A stretch of DNA of 64,000 nt from JAGWBF01 sp963663025 (lineage in GTDB: Bacteria; Chloroflexota; Dehalococcoidia; Lucifugimonadales; JAGWBF01). Where the stretch lies: NCBI GenBank assembly GCA_963663025.1, contig OY760073.1:496001-560000 (forward strand), given 5' to 3'. Below, in pieces: positions 39,996 through 48,950 of the stretch (its first letter is position 1; the number at the start of each line of letters is the position of its first letter). The notes below the pieces were generated by a model. The model had not been told where the DNA came from, did not search any database, and saw only the letters and a list, made by a program, of their open reading frames with translations. The translations under genes and the position numbers were made by a program.

Positions 39996-41366
39996 ATGGA
40001 CAAGACCACCGAACGCATCAGCGAGTACAGCTCGTCCCTGACCTTCGAAAACCTTCCGGACAAGACTGTCCATGAAGCCAAATGCAGGATTATCGATGCC
40101 CTGGGCTGCGCGACGGGAGGGTATACCAGCGAACCTGCAACCATCGCCCGGAAACTTGCCTCGAGCGTATATAGTTTCCAGCCGGCCAGAATTCTGGGCA
40201 GCGGGCAGCCTACGTCCGTAGAGATGGCCTCCTTTGCCAACTCCGTTGCCCTGCGTTACCTGGACTGCAACGACACCTTCGTGACCAAGGGAGGCGGCCA
40301 TCCCAGCGACATGCTCGGCGGTGTGCTGGCGGTGGCGGAGATGGGCCACGCAAGCGGCAAGCAGATGATAACGGCGGCGGTGCTGGCCTACGAAATTTGC
40401 GGCAGGTTCTCCGATGAAGTGCCCCTGCCGGAGCTGGGCTGGGACCAGGGGGCCTTCGTGGTCATAGGGAGCGTCTGTGCGTCGTGCAACCTGATGGGTA
40501 TGACCGTCAAGCAGACCGCCCATGCCATCTCCCTGGCCATCGTTCCCAACATGCCGTTGGTGCAGACGAGGATGGGTGAGCTGTCCATGTGGAAGGGGTG
40601 CGCCACGGCCGCTTCTGTGCGGGCTGGCGTATTCGCCGCCCTGCTGGCCCGGGAGGGCATGGAGGGCCCGGCGGACCCCATCGAGGGGCAGCACGGCCTG
40701 TGGCAGCAGATCGCCGGGAGGACATGCGAGCTGGGGGCAATGGGAGGGGGTGAGACGCCTTTCATGATCGACGACACCAGCCTGAAGTACTTCCCCTCGC
40801 AGATCCACACCCAGGCCCCCATCTCCATAGCCCTGGAGCTGCGCAAGCAGGTCTGGGTGGAGGACATCGCTGAAATAAACATCGAAACCTACAAGGCGGC
40901 CTGGCGCAGCGCCGGAAGCGAGCCCGAGAAGTGGGACCCCCAGACCAGGGAAACGGCGGACCACAGTATCCCTTACTTGGTGGCGGTTGCTTGGCGGGAT
41001 GGCGCAGTGACCCCCAGGACCTACCTCCCCGAGAGGATCGGAGACCCGTCCCTTCGCCCCCTGATGCAGAAGATCCATATCACCGAAAATGCGGACTTCA
41101 CCAGCCGCTACCCCGGCTCCCAGGAGTGCAGGATAGAAGTGGTGTCCAACGACGGCCGGCGGTTGGTCGAAGGGACGGGCTTCCCCAAGGGCCATGTTCA
41201 GAACCCCATCGACGACTCGGAGCTGGAAGCCAAGTTCTCCAGCTTGGTCGGCGAACGGCTGGCCGGGGAGCAGGCCAGCCGGGCGCTGGACGTCCTGTGG
41301 AGGCTGGAAGATGTGGAAGATGCCTCAGAGGTCGTTGACCTGTTCACAGTAAACGGCAGCGTCTAG
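39996..41366 (+). CDS. MmgE/PrpD family protein
   Basis: 456 residues: TFENLPDKTVHEAKCRIIDALGCATGGY, FANSVALRYLDCNDTFVTKGGGHPSDMLGGVLAVAE, and KYFPSQIHTQAPISIALELRKQV are family blocks of the MmgE/PrpD fold, which includes 2-methylcitrate dehydratase and iminodisuccinate epimerase. ATG 39996 is preceded by AGGAGGT; upstream in-frame codons overlap the previous gene. Exact reaction unknown. Confidence 0.88.
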   Translation: MDKTTERISEYSSSLTFENLPDKTVHEAKCRIIDALGCATGGYTSEPATIARKLASSVYSFQPARILGSGQPTSVEMASFANSVALRYLDCNDTFVTKGGGHPSDMLGGVLAVAEMGHASGKQMITAAVLAYEICGRFSDEVPLPELGWDQGAFVVIGSVCASCNLMGMTVKQTAHAISLAIVPNMPLVQTRMGELSMWKGCATAASVRAGVFAALLAREGMEGPADPIEGQHGLWQQIAGRTCELGAMGGGETPFMIDDTSLKYFPSQIHTQAPISIALELRKQVWVEDIAEINIETYKAAWRSAGSEPEKWDPQTRETADHSIPYLVAVAWRDGAVTPRTYLPERIGDPSLRPLMQKIHITENADFTSRYPGSQECRIEVVSNDGRRLVEGTGFPKGHVQNPIDDSELEAKFSSLVGERLAGEQASRALDVLWRLEDVEDASEVVDLFTVNGSV

Positions 41367-41392
41367 AACCTGCTGGCCCCGGAGAGACAACC

Positions 41393-41752
41393 TTGAGCCC
41401 ATCGCTGAAAGGGGGGATCACCCCCGAATTCGCCAGCCACGTTTGCATGAACTACTGCCGCGCTATGTGCTGCAGGGGCGCATTGGTACTTTCGCTGTCC
41501 GACGCAGAAGCCGGGGAGTTCCGGGTGCAAGGGGATGTGTTAGGAGTGCCGGTGGTGATTTCCGGCAGAGATGGAGGCGGGGCTTGGGTACGCTTCTCTG
41601 ACCATGAGGGTGAGCGGTGCCCCATGCTGGACCCAGAGACCTACAGGTGCCGCATTTACGAGCGCCGTCCCCAGCGATGCCGGGACTTTCCTGAGAAGCC
41701 GACCCCCGGCTGTCCCATCTCAGGAAACACTCAGGTGGAGCACACCCGCTAG
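41393..41752 (+). CDS. YkgJ-like cysteine cluster protein
   Basis: 119 residues with CMNYCRAMCCRG near the N-terminus and CPMLDPETYRCRIYERRPQRCRDFP, a pattern of 8 Cys matching YkgJ/UPF0153 proteins that bind zinc or an Fe-S cluster. TTG start 26 bases after the MmgE/PrpD stop, with GGAGAGACAACC upstream. Its stop abuts the convergent gene at 41753. Confidence 0.82.
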   Translation: MSPSLKGGITPEFASHVCMNYCRAMCCRGALVLSLSDAEAGEFRVQGDVLGVPVVISGRDGGGAWVRFSDHEGERCPMLDPETYRCRIYERRPQRCRDFPEKPTPGCPISGNTQVEHTR

Positions 41753-42070
41753 CTACTCTGGCATGCCCGCATCGATCCAGTCGATGATCTCCTGGATCTC
41801 CTCGTCGCTCAGGTAAGGGCCACCCCGGGGCATTCGTGGAAAGGTCCGCTCCCCAGTCCTCAGGAACAGCACAAGGTTCGTGTCCCGGCCCGGCACTCCT
41901 GGTTCGATGAGCTGGCGCCGGTAGGGCTTGCTGTTGGCCAAGTGTTCGGGGCTGTTCCAGTAGTACTCGTGGATGCCCGGCATTGGCTCCCCGAAGCGGG
42001 CCTTCCAGCGCTCCATGATTCCATCCAGCAGTTCCTTGACCCTGGGCCAACGCACTTGCTCTTCGCTCAT
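41753..42070 (-). CDS. small cytochrome-c-like protein without heme motif
   Basis: 105 residues. The C-terminal part (GERTFPRMPRGGPYLSDEEIQEIIDWIDAGMPE) looks like the last helix of class I cytochrome c domains found in planctomycete-type proteins, including the axial-Met-like segment RMPRGG. There is no CxxCH and no signal peptide, so it is unlikely to bind heme covalently. It is the last gene of the DUF1800-DUF1501-NHL run and may work with them. Confidence 0.65.
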   Translation of the reverse strand: MSEEQVRWPRVKELLDGIMERWKARFGEPMPGIHEYYWNSPEHLANSKPYRRQLIEPGVPGRDTNLVLFLRTGERTFPRMPRGGPYLSDEEIQEIIDWIDAGMPE

Positions 42071-42133
42071 CAGGCCCTCCTTGCTGACACCATTTCAGGG
42101 TGTGCCGTCGATGGATGCCCGCCCCCATGATAG

Positions 42134-42161
42134 TCGAAATCCCCCATGTGGGGGATTTCGA
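42134..42161. repeat. perfect 12-bp hairpin in intergenic gap
   Basis: TCGAAATCCCCC and GGGGGATTTCGA flank a 4-base ATGT loop. There is no T-run on either strand, so it is not a standard terminator. Lies between the NHL gene and the small cytochrome-like gene. Confidence 0.85.
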
Positions 42162-42208
42162 TGCCTTGGAACTAGTTCGCGCACCGGTTAGGTGCAGGGG
42201 GTGATGGT

Positions 42209-43195
42209 CTAGCGGACTTCCTTGCGATACACCTGCAGGCGCTGCCGGTTGCTGTCCACTATGATCACCCGGCCCTCGGAGTCCACGGCGACCGCCTTGG
42301 GACGCCAGAGTCTCCGCTCAGCTTCCTTGTTCTGGACCAGGTTCCTCTGCCGGATCATGTCGGGGTTGGAGTTGAGCTTCTCGGCGCCCCACTTGGAGAG
42401 CTCAGCTTCGCCAAGGAAGGTGGTGACGTACCTTGCGTCGCCGGTGAACACCTGCACCCGGTCGTTCATCCAGTCGGCAACGTATATGTCTCCGTCCCTG
42501 TCCACGGCCACGCCTGTGGGCCTGCGGAACTGGCCAACGGAGGTGCCGGAATTGCCGAAGTCGGACAGGTACTGCCCATCGGGGCTGAACTTCTGGATGC
42601 GGTCGTTGCGCCAGTCGGCGACGAGAATGTTGCCGTCGTTGTCGATGGTTATGCCCCAGGGCAGGTTCAGCTCGCCGGCCCTGCTTCCCTGCTGGCCGAA
42701 CTTGGAGATAAAGCGCCCGTCCTTGCTGAACTTCTGGATGCGGTTGTTGCCGCTGTCCGACACGTAGGCATTGTCGTCTTTGTCGAACCGGATGCAGTAG
42801 GGCTGGTTCAACTGCCCGTCGCCGCTGCCGGCGTCGCCCCACTTGTGCAGGAACTGGCCGTCTTTGTCGAAGACGGACACCCGGTTTAGGTGGTCGTCGG
42901 TGACGTACACGTTCTGATTGCTGTCCACTGCCACGGAGCTGGGCCATATTAGCTGACCGTCGCCCTCGCCGTAGCTGCCGAACTGGCCGATGTAGTCCTC
43001 ATCGACGGTGAGCATGGTGACACGCACGCCGTCGGGTCGGTACTCCCAAGACCGGTTGGGCACGTAGATGCGCCCGTCGGCCCCGATAGCCACGTCCATG
43101 GGTGCACGGAAGCCGGACCCGGAAAATTCGGCTCGACCGACGGTCCTGTCGAAAACGAAGGTTCTATCGGCGATACCAAAGAATATGGTGCTCAT
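42209..43195 (-). CDS. NHL-repeat beta-propeller protein
   Basis: 328 residues with about six NHL repeats of the form VAVDSxGxxYVxDxxNNRIQKFxxDGxFxxxxG (for example CIRFDKDDNAYVSDSGNNRIQKF and GITIDNDGNILVADWRNDRIQKF), making a six-bladed propeller. No signal peptide or enzymatic motif. NHL propellers often bind proteins, sugars or lactone-like substrates. Lies downstream of the DUF1501 gene on the same strand. Confidence 0.88.
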   Translation of the reverse strand: MSTIFFGIADRTFVFDRTVGRAEFSGSGFRAPMDVAIGADGRIYVPNRSWEYRPDGVRVTMLTVDEDYIGQFGSYGEGDGQLIWPSSVAVDSNQNVYVTDDHLNRVSVFDKDGQFLHKWGDAGSGDGQLNQPYCIRFDKDDNAYVSDSGNNRIQKFSKDGRFISKFGQQGSRAGELNLPWGITIDNDGNILVADWRNDRIQKFSPDGQYLSDFGNSGTSVGQFRRPTGVAVDRDGDIYVADWMNDRVQVFTGDARYVTTFLGEAELSKWGAEKLNSNPDMIRQRNLVQNKEAERRLWRPKAVAVDSEGRVIIVDSNRQRLQVYRKEVR

Positions 43196-43259
43196 GTTTA
43201 CCTCACGCCATAGAGATGGGCATCTGAAGATGCCGAGGGATTCTCACCCTATATGTCTG

Positions 43260-43289
43260 TCGGCTGCCCTCACTTAGAGGGGCAGCCGA
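43260..43289 (-). promoter_or_regulatory. intercistronic stem-loop between DUF1501 and NHL genes
   Basis: TCGGCTGCCC and GGGCAGCCGA form a 10-bp stem around a 10-nt loop just after the DUF1501 stop. No U-tract follows, so it is more likely an mRNA-stabilising structure than a terminator. Confidence 0.6.
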
Positions 43290-43299
43290 TAGGTAGCTT

Positions 43300-44439
43300 C
43301 TAGAGAAAGCCCATTGGCTCGTAGGAACCGCCCACCAGGGGTTTGGCATCCATGCCGAGCCACTTTTCCAGGATGGTTGTGTACACGCTGCGGAAATCGA
43401 CGTTGTGCAACAGGTCTCCGCCATCTTCCAGGTCGCCCTGTTGCAGCGATGGGTACTCGCCGTAGAGTCCGCCGTTCACATGGTCGCCGATTATCCAGCA
43501 TGCTCCCCCCGTGCCATGGTCCGTTCCGCCTCCATTGTCCCTGGCGCGCCGGCCGAACTCGCTGAACATGAACAGGAGTACTTCGTCACCCTGGTTGTGC
43601 TCCCGAAGGTCCTCGTAGAAGTCGGCAACCGACTCTGACACATTGCGCCACAACTGGGCATGGGCGCCGGCCTGGGATGCGTGGGTGTCGAAGGAGTTGT
43701 AGGGCGAGGTCGTGTACAGGATGCGCGTGCCGAACTCGGCGAAGTGCACCTGGGCGATGGCTTTCATGCCCTGGGCGATGGGGTTGGCCCCGTACTCCAC
43801 GTTGGAGGCGTATTTCTGGGGAGCCGTCTGCAGGATGTCCGCGCCCTTGAGAGCGGACCGCCCAGTCTCCCATATGTAGTCCATAACCGGGCCGGAGCCA
43901 ATGGCGGGGGCGTACATCCTGGAGAACACATCCAGCGCGTCCGTCCGCTGCTGGTCGCCTTCGATTCCCGTGAGCAGCCCGTAGGTCTCGATGTTTCCCA
44001 CGGAAGCTACCGGGACTCCCGGAGCTACGAGAGCCCTGGGCAGGCCTCGTCCGAAATTGACGCCCGTCAGCACGTTCTCGGCGTTGGGGTCCATCTCCTT
44101 GATGGTCCTGCCGAGCCAGCCCTCCTGGCCTATGGTGTCGGGCTCGCAGGTGTGCCATATGTCCATGGACCGGAAATGGGATCGACTGGGATGGGGATAG
44201 CCCACGCCCTGTATGACCGCCATGTTGCCCTGATCGTAGATCTCCTTGAGCTCGGTCATGCTGGGATGGAACCCCACCTCATCGTTAATCCGAAGGACCT
44301 GGTCCTCGGGAATTCCCAAGGTAGGCCTATAGTCCTGGTACAGGGGGTTGGTATAGGGGACTATGGTGTTCAGGAAATCGTTGCCACCGGACAACGACAA
44401 GACCACCAGTACCCTTTCCTTTCCGTTGCCAGCCATCAT
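43300..44439 (-). CDS. DUF1501 family protein
   Basis: 379 residues of an alkaline-phosphatase-like (sulfatase-type) fold: VLVVLSLSGGNDFLNTIVPY, HPSMTELKEIYDQGNMAVIQGVGYPHPSRSHFRSMDIWH, and FMFSEFGRRARDNGGGTDHGTGGACWIIGDHVNGGLYG, all DUF1501 hallmarks including probable metal-binding Asp/His residues. Most homologues carry a Tat signal peptide; this one starts directly (MMAGNGKERVLVV), with AGGAGG just upstream, so it appears cytoplasmic. Paired with DUF1800 as usual. Confidence 0.9.
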   Translation of the reverse strand: MMAGNGKERVLVVLSLSGGNDFLNTIVPYTNPLYQDYRPTLGIPEDQVLRINDEVGFHPSMTELKEIYDQGNMAVIQGVGYPHPSRSHFRSMDIWHTCEPDTIGQEGWLGRTIKEMDPNAENVLTGVNFGRGLPRALVAPGVPVASVGNIETYGLLTGIEGDQQRTDALDVFSRMYAPAIGSGPVMDYIWETGRSALKGADILQTAPQKYASNVEYGANPIAQGMKAIAQVHFAEFGTRILYTTSPYNSFDTHASQAGAHAQLWRNVSESVADFYEDLREHNQGDEVLLFMFSEFGRRARDNGGGTDHGTGGACWIIGDHVNGGLYGEYPSLQQGDLEDGGDLLHNVDFRSVYTTILEKWLGMDAKPLVGGSYEPMGFL

Positions 44440-44457
44440 CTGTCCTCCTGAGATTTG

Positions 44458-45876
44458 CTAGTTGTATTGGTATTCCGCGGTAGCAACTATCAGCTGGAGC
44501 ATCTCCCCAACACGGCGAGCCAAGCTGCTACGGTCTTCCTCGGTGCCACGGCGAATCTCGCCGGCTCCCTTGGCATGCTCTATCAAGGCTGCCTTGGTCT
44601 TTTCGCTGACTTCCACGGGGCCGATCAGGCTCAAGCAGCCATCGACGAAGGCTTCGGGTGAGGTGATCGAAGAATCGCCCGTCATCCTGTCGGCGATGAG
44701 CTGCACTCCCGGCAGGTCAAGGTTGCCTACCTGGTCCGCAACGAAGTTGATGCGCTCCACCAAGGTCCCGCTGTCGATCCACTCACGGCCTGTGTGCCAG
44801 CCTTCCACGGTGGGCGGGTTCAGCAGATCCTGGCCCATGAAGGTGCACTCCTTCATTACGGGGAAGAGACCGGGTTTCACATTCTGGTGGTCCTTGACCA
44901 GCCTTATGGTCCCGGCCACCACTTCCGCGGGGCTCTTTACCTTCTGGAACCGGGAGTTTTTGAAGAAGTCCGAGTTGAACAGGGCGGACATCACCGCGGA
45001 CATCTCGTAGCCGCTGTCCACAAAGGCCTTTTCCAGTATCTGTATTGCCTCGGGGTCCTTGGGAGGGGTGTCCTTCCAGGCTGGCACCTGGGGTTCGTCG
45101 GCCACGAAGAAGTTGTACAGATGCCGGCTGATGAACCGGGCTGTGGCATGCGTTTCGACAGCCATGTTCACGATGTCGCCGCCGTTCCACCGGCCTGTGT
45201 TTCCGAGGAAGGTCTTCTCGCTGTCGTCGTGGTCTGTAGGATCGAAGCGGAAGCTCCAGGGACTGCGCCCATAGGGGAACACAGGCAGGGCGGGGTTTAC
45301 GCTCCAGCCTGTGAAGGCCCTGGAAGCAGCCTTCACATCATCCTCGGTGTAGTTGAACTTGCCGTCCATTCCCACACCCATGGTGAAGAGCTCCAGCAAC
45401 TCCCTGCCGTAGTTCTCGTTGATGGCATCCTTGTGGTTGTCGGTGTTGTCCAGGTAATAGACCATGGTCGGGTGGGAGGACAGCTCCATGATCAACTCCC
45501 GGTAGTTGCCCAAGCCCTTGCGTCGGAAAAGGTCGGCGTAGATGCTCATCATCCGGCCGTAGTCGATCTTGGCGAAGCCGGTGCAGAGTATCCCGTGCCA
45601 GAAGAGGGTCATCTTCTCCTGGAGGGGACGCTTGGTGTTGACCATCCGGTACACCCAGGCCTGCTGGTTGGATTCGATTCCAGCCAACTCTCCGTACTCG
45701 GGCAGGGAGCGTTCCATCAAATCGAAGTCCACATCGGGCTGTTGTTCCGGATGTACCAGTTCATCAACGGTAGCTTCGTAGCCCTTGGCGACGTAGGCTT
45801 CCAACTCATCTCTCGTTGCTCCGAAGCCGGCGCGGCGCATCAGATGGGCCATCAGAGCAATGTCGCTTTCTGCCAT
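44458..45876 (-). CDS. DUF1800 family protein
   Basis: 472 residues. The start ALMAHLMRRAGFGATRDELEAYVAKGYEATVDELV, KMTLFWHGILCTGFAKID, NYGRELLELFTMGV and YTEDDVKAASRAFTGW are the classic DUF1800 blocks; the C-terminal part has NPPTVEGWHTGREWIDSGTL. Function not established; always linked with DUF1501. AGGAGGTCTTC precedes the ATG. 18 bases separate it from DUF1501. Confidence 0.9.
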   Translation of the reverse strand: MAESDIALMAHLMRRAGFGATRDELEAYVAKGYEATVDELVHPEQQPDVDFDLMERSLPEYGELAGIESNQQAWVYRMVNTKRPLQEKMTLFWHGILCTGFAKIDYGRMMSIYADLFRRKGLGNYRELIMELSSHPTMVYYLDNTDNHKDAINENYGRELLELFTMGVGMDGKFNYTEDDVKAASRAFTGWSVNPALPVFPYGRSPWSFRFDPTDHDDSEKTFLGNTGRWNGGDIVNMAVETHATARFISRHLYNFFVADEPQVPAWKDTPPKDPEAIQILEKAFVDSGYEMSAVMSALFNSDFFKNSRFQKVKSPAEVVAGTIRLVKDHQNVKPGLFPVMKECTFMGQDLLNPPTVEGWHTGREWIDSGTLVERINFVADQVGNLDLPGVQLIADRMTGDSSITSPEAFVDGCLSLIGPVEVSEKTKAALIEHAKGAGEIRRGTEEDRSSLARRVGEMLQLIVATAEYQYN

Positions 45877-46014
45877 GAAGACCTCCTTTCGGTATGGTTC
45901 GTTCGAGCTTCAGAGGATCGTTTCAGCTTTGGAGTGCCGTCACGTCCATAGCTGGAAAGGAGGAGGATGCGCTGGTCTGCCACAGCGGGCCTGCGCAACC
46001 TACATTCGGCAATA

Positions 46015-46043
46015 ACTTTAATTCGTGCAATAGTCGATGTCAA
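46015..46043 (-). promoter_or_regulatory. predicted promoter of the DUF1800-DUF1501 cluster
   Basis: Minus-strand -35 TTGACA (46038-46043, perfect), 17 bp spacer, -10 TAAAGT (46015-46020). Predicted leader of about 130 nt before the DUF1800 start. Confidence 0.7.
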
Positions 46044-46113
46044 CCAGATTTTGTCCAAGCGCCGCATTCGAGCTGGTTGAGGGCCGACGAGCGATTTTAG
46101 GAGCCTGAATGCC

Positions 46114-46989
46114 TTATTCGAGCAGGTCTGAGGAGCTGGGGTTTCGGCGTGGTCGGCTAAGGACGCCGCCGGTGGCGGGGAACAGCCGGCCCTTGAGGTT
46201 TGTGTATGTCAAGGCCACAACAAAAAGCAGCGCCGAAAACAGGACGACGCTGGCCCCCGAAGACACATCGATGAAGTAGCTGACGTAGATGCCGATTAAC
46301 CCGCAGGCTGCGCCGATGCCCGTCGATAGGAGGACCATGTCCTTGAAGCTGTCGGTCATCAGCCGGGCCACCACAGGCGGAATCACGATGGCGGCGGCGA
46401 TGAGGGTGACTCCCAGAACCTGCATGGAAACAACTATGGTGGCGGCCAGCACCAGGGAGAACATGGTGTCCACCCAGCCCGTGGGCACGCCGTAGAAGCG
46501 CGCCACCTCTTCGTCGAAGGTGGTGAAAAGGATCAGCTTGTAACCTAGGAACAGGATGACGACGGTGGCGGCAACGACCACCACTATGGCCAGCAGGTCC
46601 CCCTCGGTCACCCCATTGATGTTTCCAAACAGGGCGGCGTCGAAGCTGCGGGTAAAGGTCCTGAAACGGCTGATGAGGGCAACGCCCAAGGCAAAGCTGG
46701 CGGTGGTGATTATCCCGATGGCCGCATCGGCCCCTATCTTGCGTTTCCGGGTTGTCAGGGTGATCAGTAGGGCTGAGAGGAAGCCCCAGAGGCTGCCCCC
46801 TATGAAGAAGTTGATCGACATAACATAGCTGACTACGGCGCCGCCAAAGATGGCGTGGGCCAGCCCGTGCCCGATGTAGGACATGCGCCTCAGCACAACG
46901 TAAACACCGATCAGACTGCAGAGTCCTCCAACGAGGGTTGCAGCTACAAGGCCACGGACGAAGAAGTCGTACTGGAAGGGTTCAAGCAC
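46114..46989 (-). CDS. znuB: metal ABC transporter permease (ZnuB type)
   Basis: Family-9 ABC-3 permease with about eight membrane helices; EPFQYDFFVRGLVAATLVGGLCSLIGVYVVLRRMSYIGHGLAHAIFGGAVVSY is the typical start and MQVLGVTLIAAAIVIPPVVARLMTDSF the coupling region. I choose GTG 46989 (overlapping the ATPase stop by 8 bases); a longer version from 47037 lies inside the ATPase gene. Transports zinc or manganese. Confidence 0.92.
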   Translation of the reverse strand: MLEPFQYDFFVRGLVAATLVGGLCSLIGVYVVLRRMSYIGHGLAHAIFGGAVVSYVMSINFFIGGSLWGFLSALLITLTTRKRKIGADAAIGIITTASFALGVALISRFRTFTRSFDAALFGNINGVTEGDLLAIVVVVAATVVILFLGYKLILFTTFDEEVARFYGVPTGWVDTMFSLVLAATIVVSMQVLGVTLIAAAIVIPPVVARLMTDSFKDMVLLSTGIGAACGLIGIYVSYFIDVSSGASVVLFSALLFVVALTYTNLKGRLFPATGGVLSRPRRNPSSSDLLE

Positions 46990-47857
46990 GCGCTTCCGGC
47001 CCTCTGTTGAGCGACGCCCGGTGCTCGGCAGGGTCACCGTTGTTACGCGCTGCGGCGCTGTAATGGTGGGGGCTCTCAGCTACCAGGGTCATGCCCTCGT
47101 ACTGGATTACGGGCATCTCCGAACCATATGTCTGTTTCAGGACCTCGGGAGAGATAACCTGGGCCGGGGGTCCTTCCGCAACCTTTCGGCCGTTGATGCA
47201 CACGATCCATGGCAGATGGGCCGCCACGGCGTTTATCTCGTGGGTGGTCAATATGATGGTCACGCCCTGGTGGTTCAGGTCGTGCAGCAGGTGCATGGCA
47301 TCATCCCTGGTCTTGATGTCCACGCCGCTGGTCGGTTCATCCAGGAGCAGCAGGCGAGGGCTGCCCACCAAAGCCCTCGCCAGGAAGACCCGCTGCTGTT
47401 GCCCCCCTGAAAGGTCCCGGATGTGGCGTCTCGCCAGGTGGGATATTCCCAGCCGCTCCATCATCTCGTTAGCCAGCTTCTGTTCCTGGCGCTTGTACCA
47501 GGGGAACACGGCGTTGGACATGGTCCGGCCCATCATCACCGCTTCTTCCACGGTGACAGGGAAGTTCCAGTCTATGGTCTCCAGCTGGGGGACGTACCCC
47601 GGGTGCTGCCTCTGGCGGGTGATGTCTGAGCCTTGTACCATCACCTGTCCCGTCATCAGGGGGACCGACCCAAGGATGGTCCGGAGCAGGGTGGTTTTGC
47701 CGGAGCCGCTGGGGCCCAGCAGCCCGACGAAGTCCCCGGGCATGATGGCGAGGGAGAGGCCGGTCAGCACCGGCTGGCCGTCGTAGCCGCAAGTGACGTC
47801 TCTCAGCTCTACTACTGGCTGTCCTTCGGATCGCTCGTGGGGAACGGGATGAAGCAT
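46982..47857 (-). CDS. znuC: metal ABC transporter ATP-binding protein (ZnuC type)
   Basis: 291 residues. Walker A GPSGSGKTT, Q-loop VPQLETIDWNFPVTVEEAV (typical for metal importers), signature LSGGQQQR, Walker B LLLLDEPTSGVD and switch His TTHEINAV. The C-terminal 40 residues are polar and not conserved. Second gene of the three-gene operon, 9 bases from the binding protein. Confidence 0.95.
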   Translation of the reverse strand: MLHPVPHERSEGQPVVELRDVTCGYDGQPVLTGLSLAIMPGDFVGLLGPSGSGKTTLLRTILGSVPLMTGQVMVQGSDITRQRQHPGYVPQLETIDWNFPVTVEEAVMMGRTMSNAVFPWYKRQEQKLANEMMERLGISHLARRHIRDLSGGQQQRVFLARALVGSPRLLLLDEPTSGVDIKTRDDAMHLLHDLNHQGVTIILTTHEINAVAAHLPWIVCINGRKVAEGPPAQVISPEVLKQTYGSEMPVIQYEGMTLVAESPHHYSAAARNNGDPAEHRASLNRGPEARA

Positions 47858-47866
47858 CGTCTGGTC

Positions 47867-48874
47867 CTATTGGGGGTATTCCGATTGGCTTGCCCCTTCG
47901 AAGACCTGCCCGGGATCAAAGCCTTTCAGGGCCGCTGTGTCGCCGCCCAGGTTGGAAATCATGATCTCCATGTTCTGCAGCATCAGCCCCAGGTAGGAGT
48001 GGCGCGGGTCGCCGGGTCCGCCGGGCAAGTCATCATCTCGGAGCTGGTCAACGTATTCGGCGCCGGACTCCCTGGCGATCGTTTCCAGCACATCGCTGGG
48101 GAACACTTCGGAGCCGAAGATTGCAGGTATTCCCTCTTCCCTCACCTGGTCAATTAGTCGGGCAACCTCCCTCGAGGAAGGTTCGGTGAAGTCGGAGGGC
48201 TGGGCGGCGCCGACCACCTGCATGCCGTACCTCTTGGCAAAGTATGCCCAGGAATCATGGTAGGTCAGCAGCTTGCGGTTTTCTTGAGGCACCGTGGAAA
48301 CTGCCATCCTTATCTTATCATCCAGCTCACGGATTCGCTGCTCGAACTTCTCCAGGTTTTGGCTGTAGTATTCGGCGTTATCGGGGTCAGCAGAGGCCAG
48401 GGCATCCTTTACCAACTCCGCGTACTTCAGGGCCAGGATTGGGTCAGGCCAGAGATGGGGGTTGGGGTGGCCGTCGGACTCGGGGAAGGAAAAATCAAAC
48501 AGCCAATCTTGCCGAGAGATTGTCATGTCCCCCAGGGAAAGTATCTCAGCCCCGGGCTTCAGGTTGGCCCGAGCCATCTCCAGGGTCGGCTCTTCCAGAA
48601 ACAGCCCGTTCAAGATAACGAGGTCGGCCTGGGATAGGAGGGCAGCAACCGAAGGAGCAGGCTCGAAGGTGTGGGAGTTCACCCCTTCGGGGACGACCCC
48701 TTCCAGATCTATCCTGGTGCCTCCGATGTTCTCCACAATGTTTGTGATGGGGGATACGGTGGTAACCACCTTAAGTTTTCCTGTTTCATCCTGCTCGGCA
48801 GAGTGACCGCACGCCGCCAGCACAAGGGATATAACCAGCAGGAACGGGAGAAGGTACCTGGGGTTGAGCGTCAC
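47867..48874 (-). CDS. znuA: zinc ABC transporter substrate-binding lipoprotein (ZnuA type)
   Basis: Cluster A-I metal-binding protein: lipobox LVLAAC after a hydrophobic signal peptide, then VVTTVSPITNIVENIGG. Metal ligands: His in GVNSHTFEPAPS, His in NPHLWPDP, His in YHDSWAYFAKRYG, and an acidic residue late. His at the third site favours zinc over manganese, where Glu is usual. I prefer GTG 48874 to the TTG at 48925 because the palindromic operator at 48929-48950 would otherwise touch the start codon. Confidence 0.9.
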   Translation of the reverse strand: MTLNPRYLLPFLLVISLVLAACGHSAEQDETGKLKVVTTVSPITNIVENIGGTRIDLEGVVPEGVNSHTFEPAPSVAALLSQADLVILNGLFLEEPTLEMARANLKPGAEILSLGDMTISRQDWLFDFSFPESDGHPNPHLWPDPILALKYAELVKDALASADPDNAEYYSQNLEKFEQRIRELDDKIRMAVSTVPQENRKLLTYHDSWAYFAKRYGMQVVGAAQPSDFTEPSSREVARLIDQVREEGIPAIFGSEVFPSDVLETIARESGAEYVDQLRDDDLPGGPGDPRHSYLGLMLQNMEIMISNLGGDTAALKGFDPGQVFEGASQSEYPQ

Positions 48875-48928
48875 GAGAGCCTCAGTTTCTCTGACCTCGA
48901 AGGGCCATCCATGTTGTGCAAACAAAAG

Positions 48929-48950
48929 TTATTGCTAATATTTGCAATAA
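48929..48950. promoter_or_regulatory. palindromic operator upstream of znuA (Zur/Fur-like site)
   Basis: TTATTGC and GCAATAA are perfect 7-bp inverted arms around an 8-base AT centre, 55 bases before the znuA start. AT-rich palindromes of this size are typical of Fur-family repressors such as Zur. The regulator itself is not in the window. Confidence 0.65.

Noticed and set aside
42134..42161. Rho-independent terminator
   Set aside because: No T-run follows the stem on either strand.
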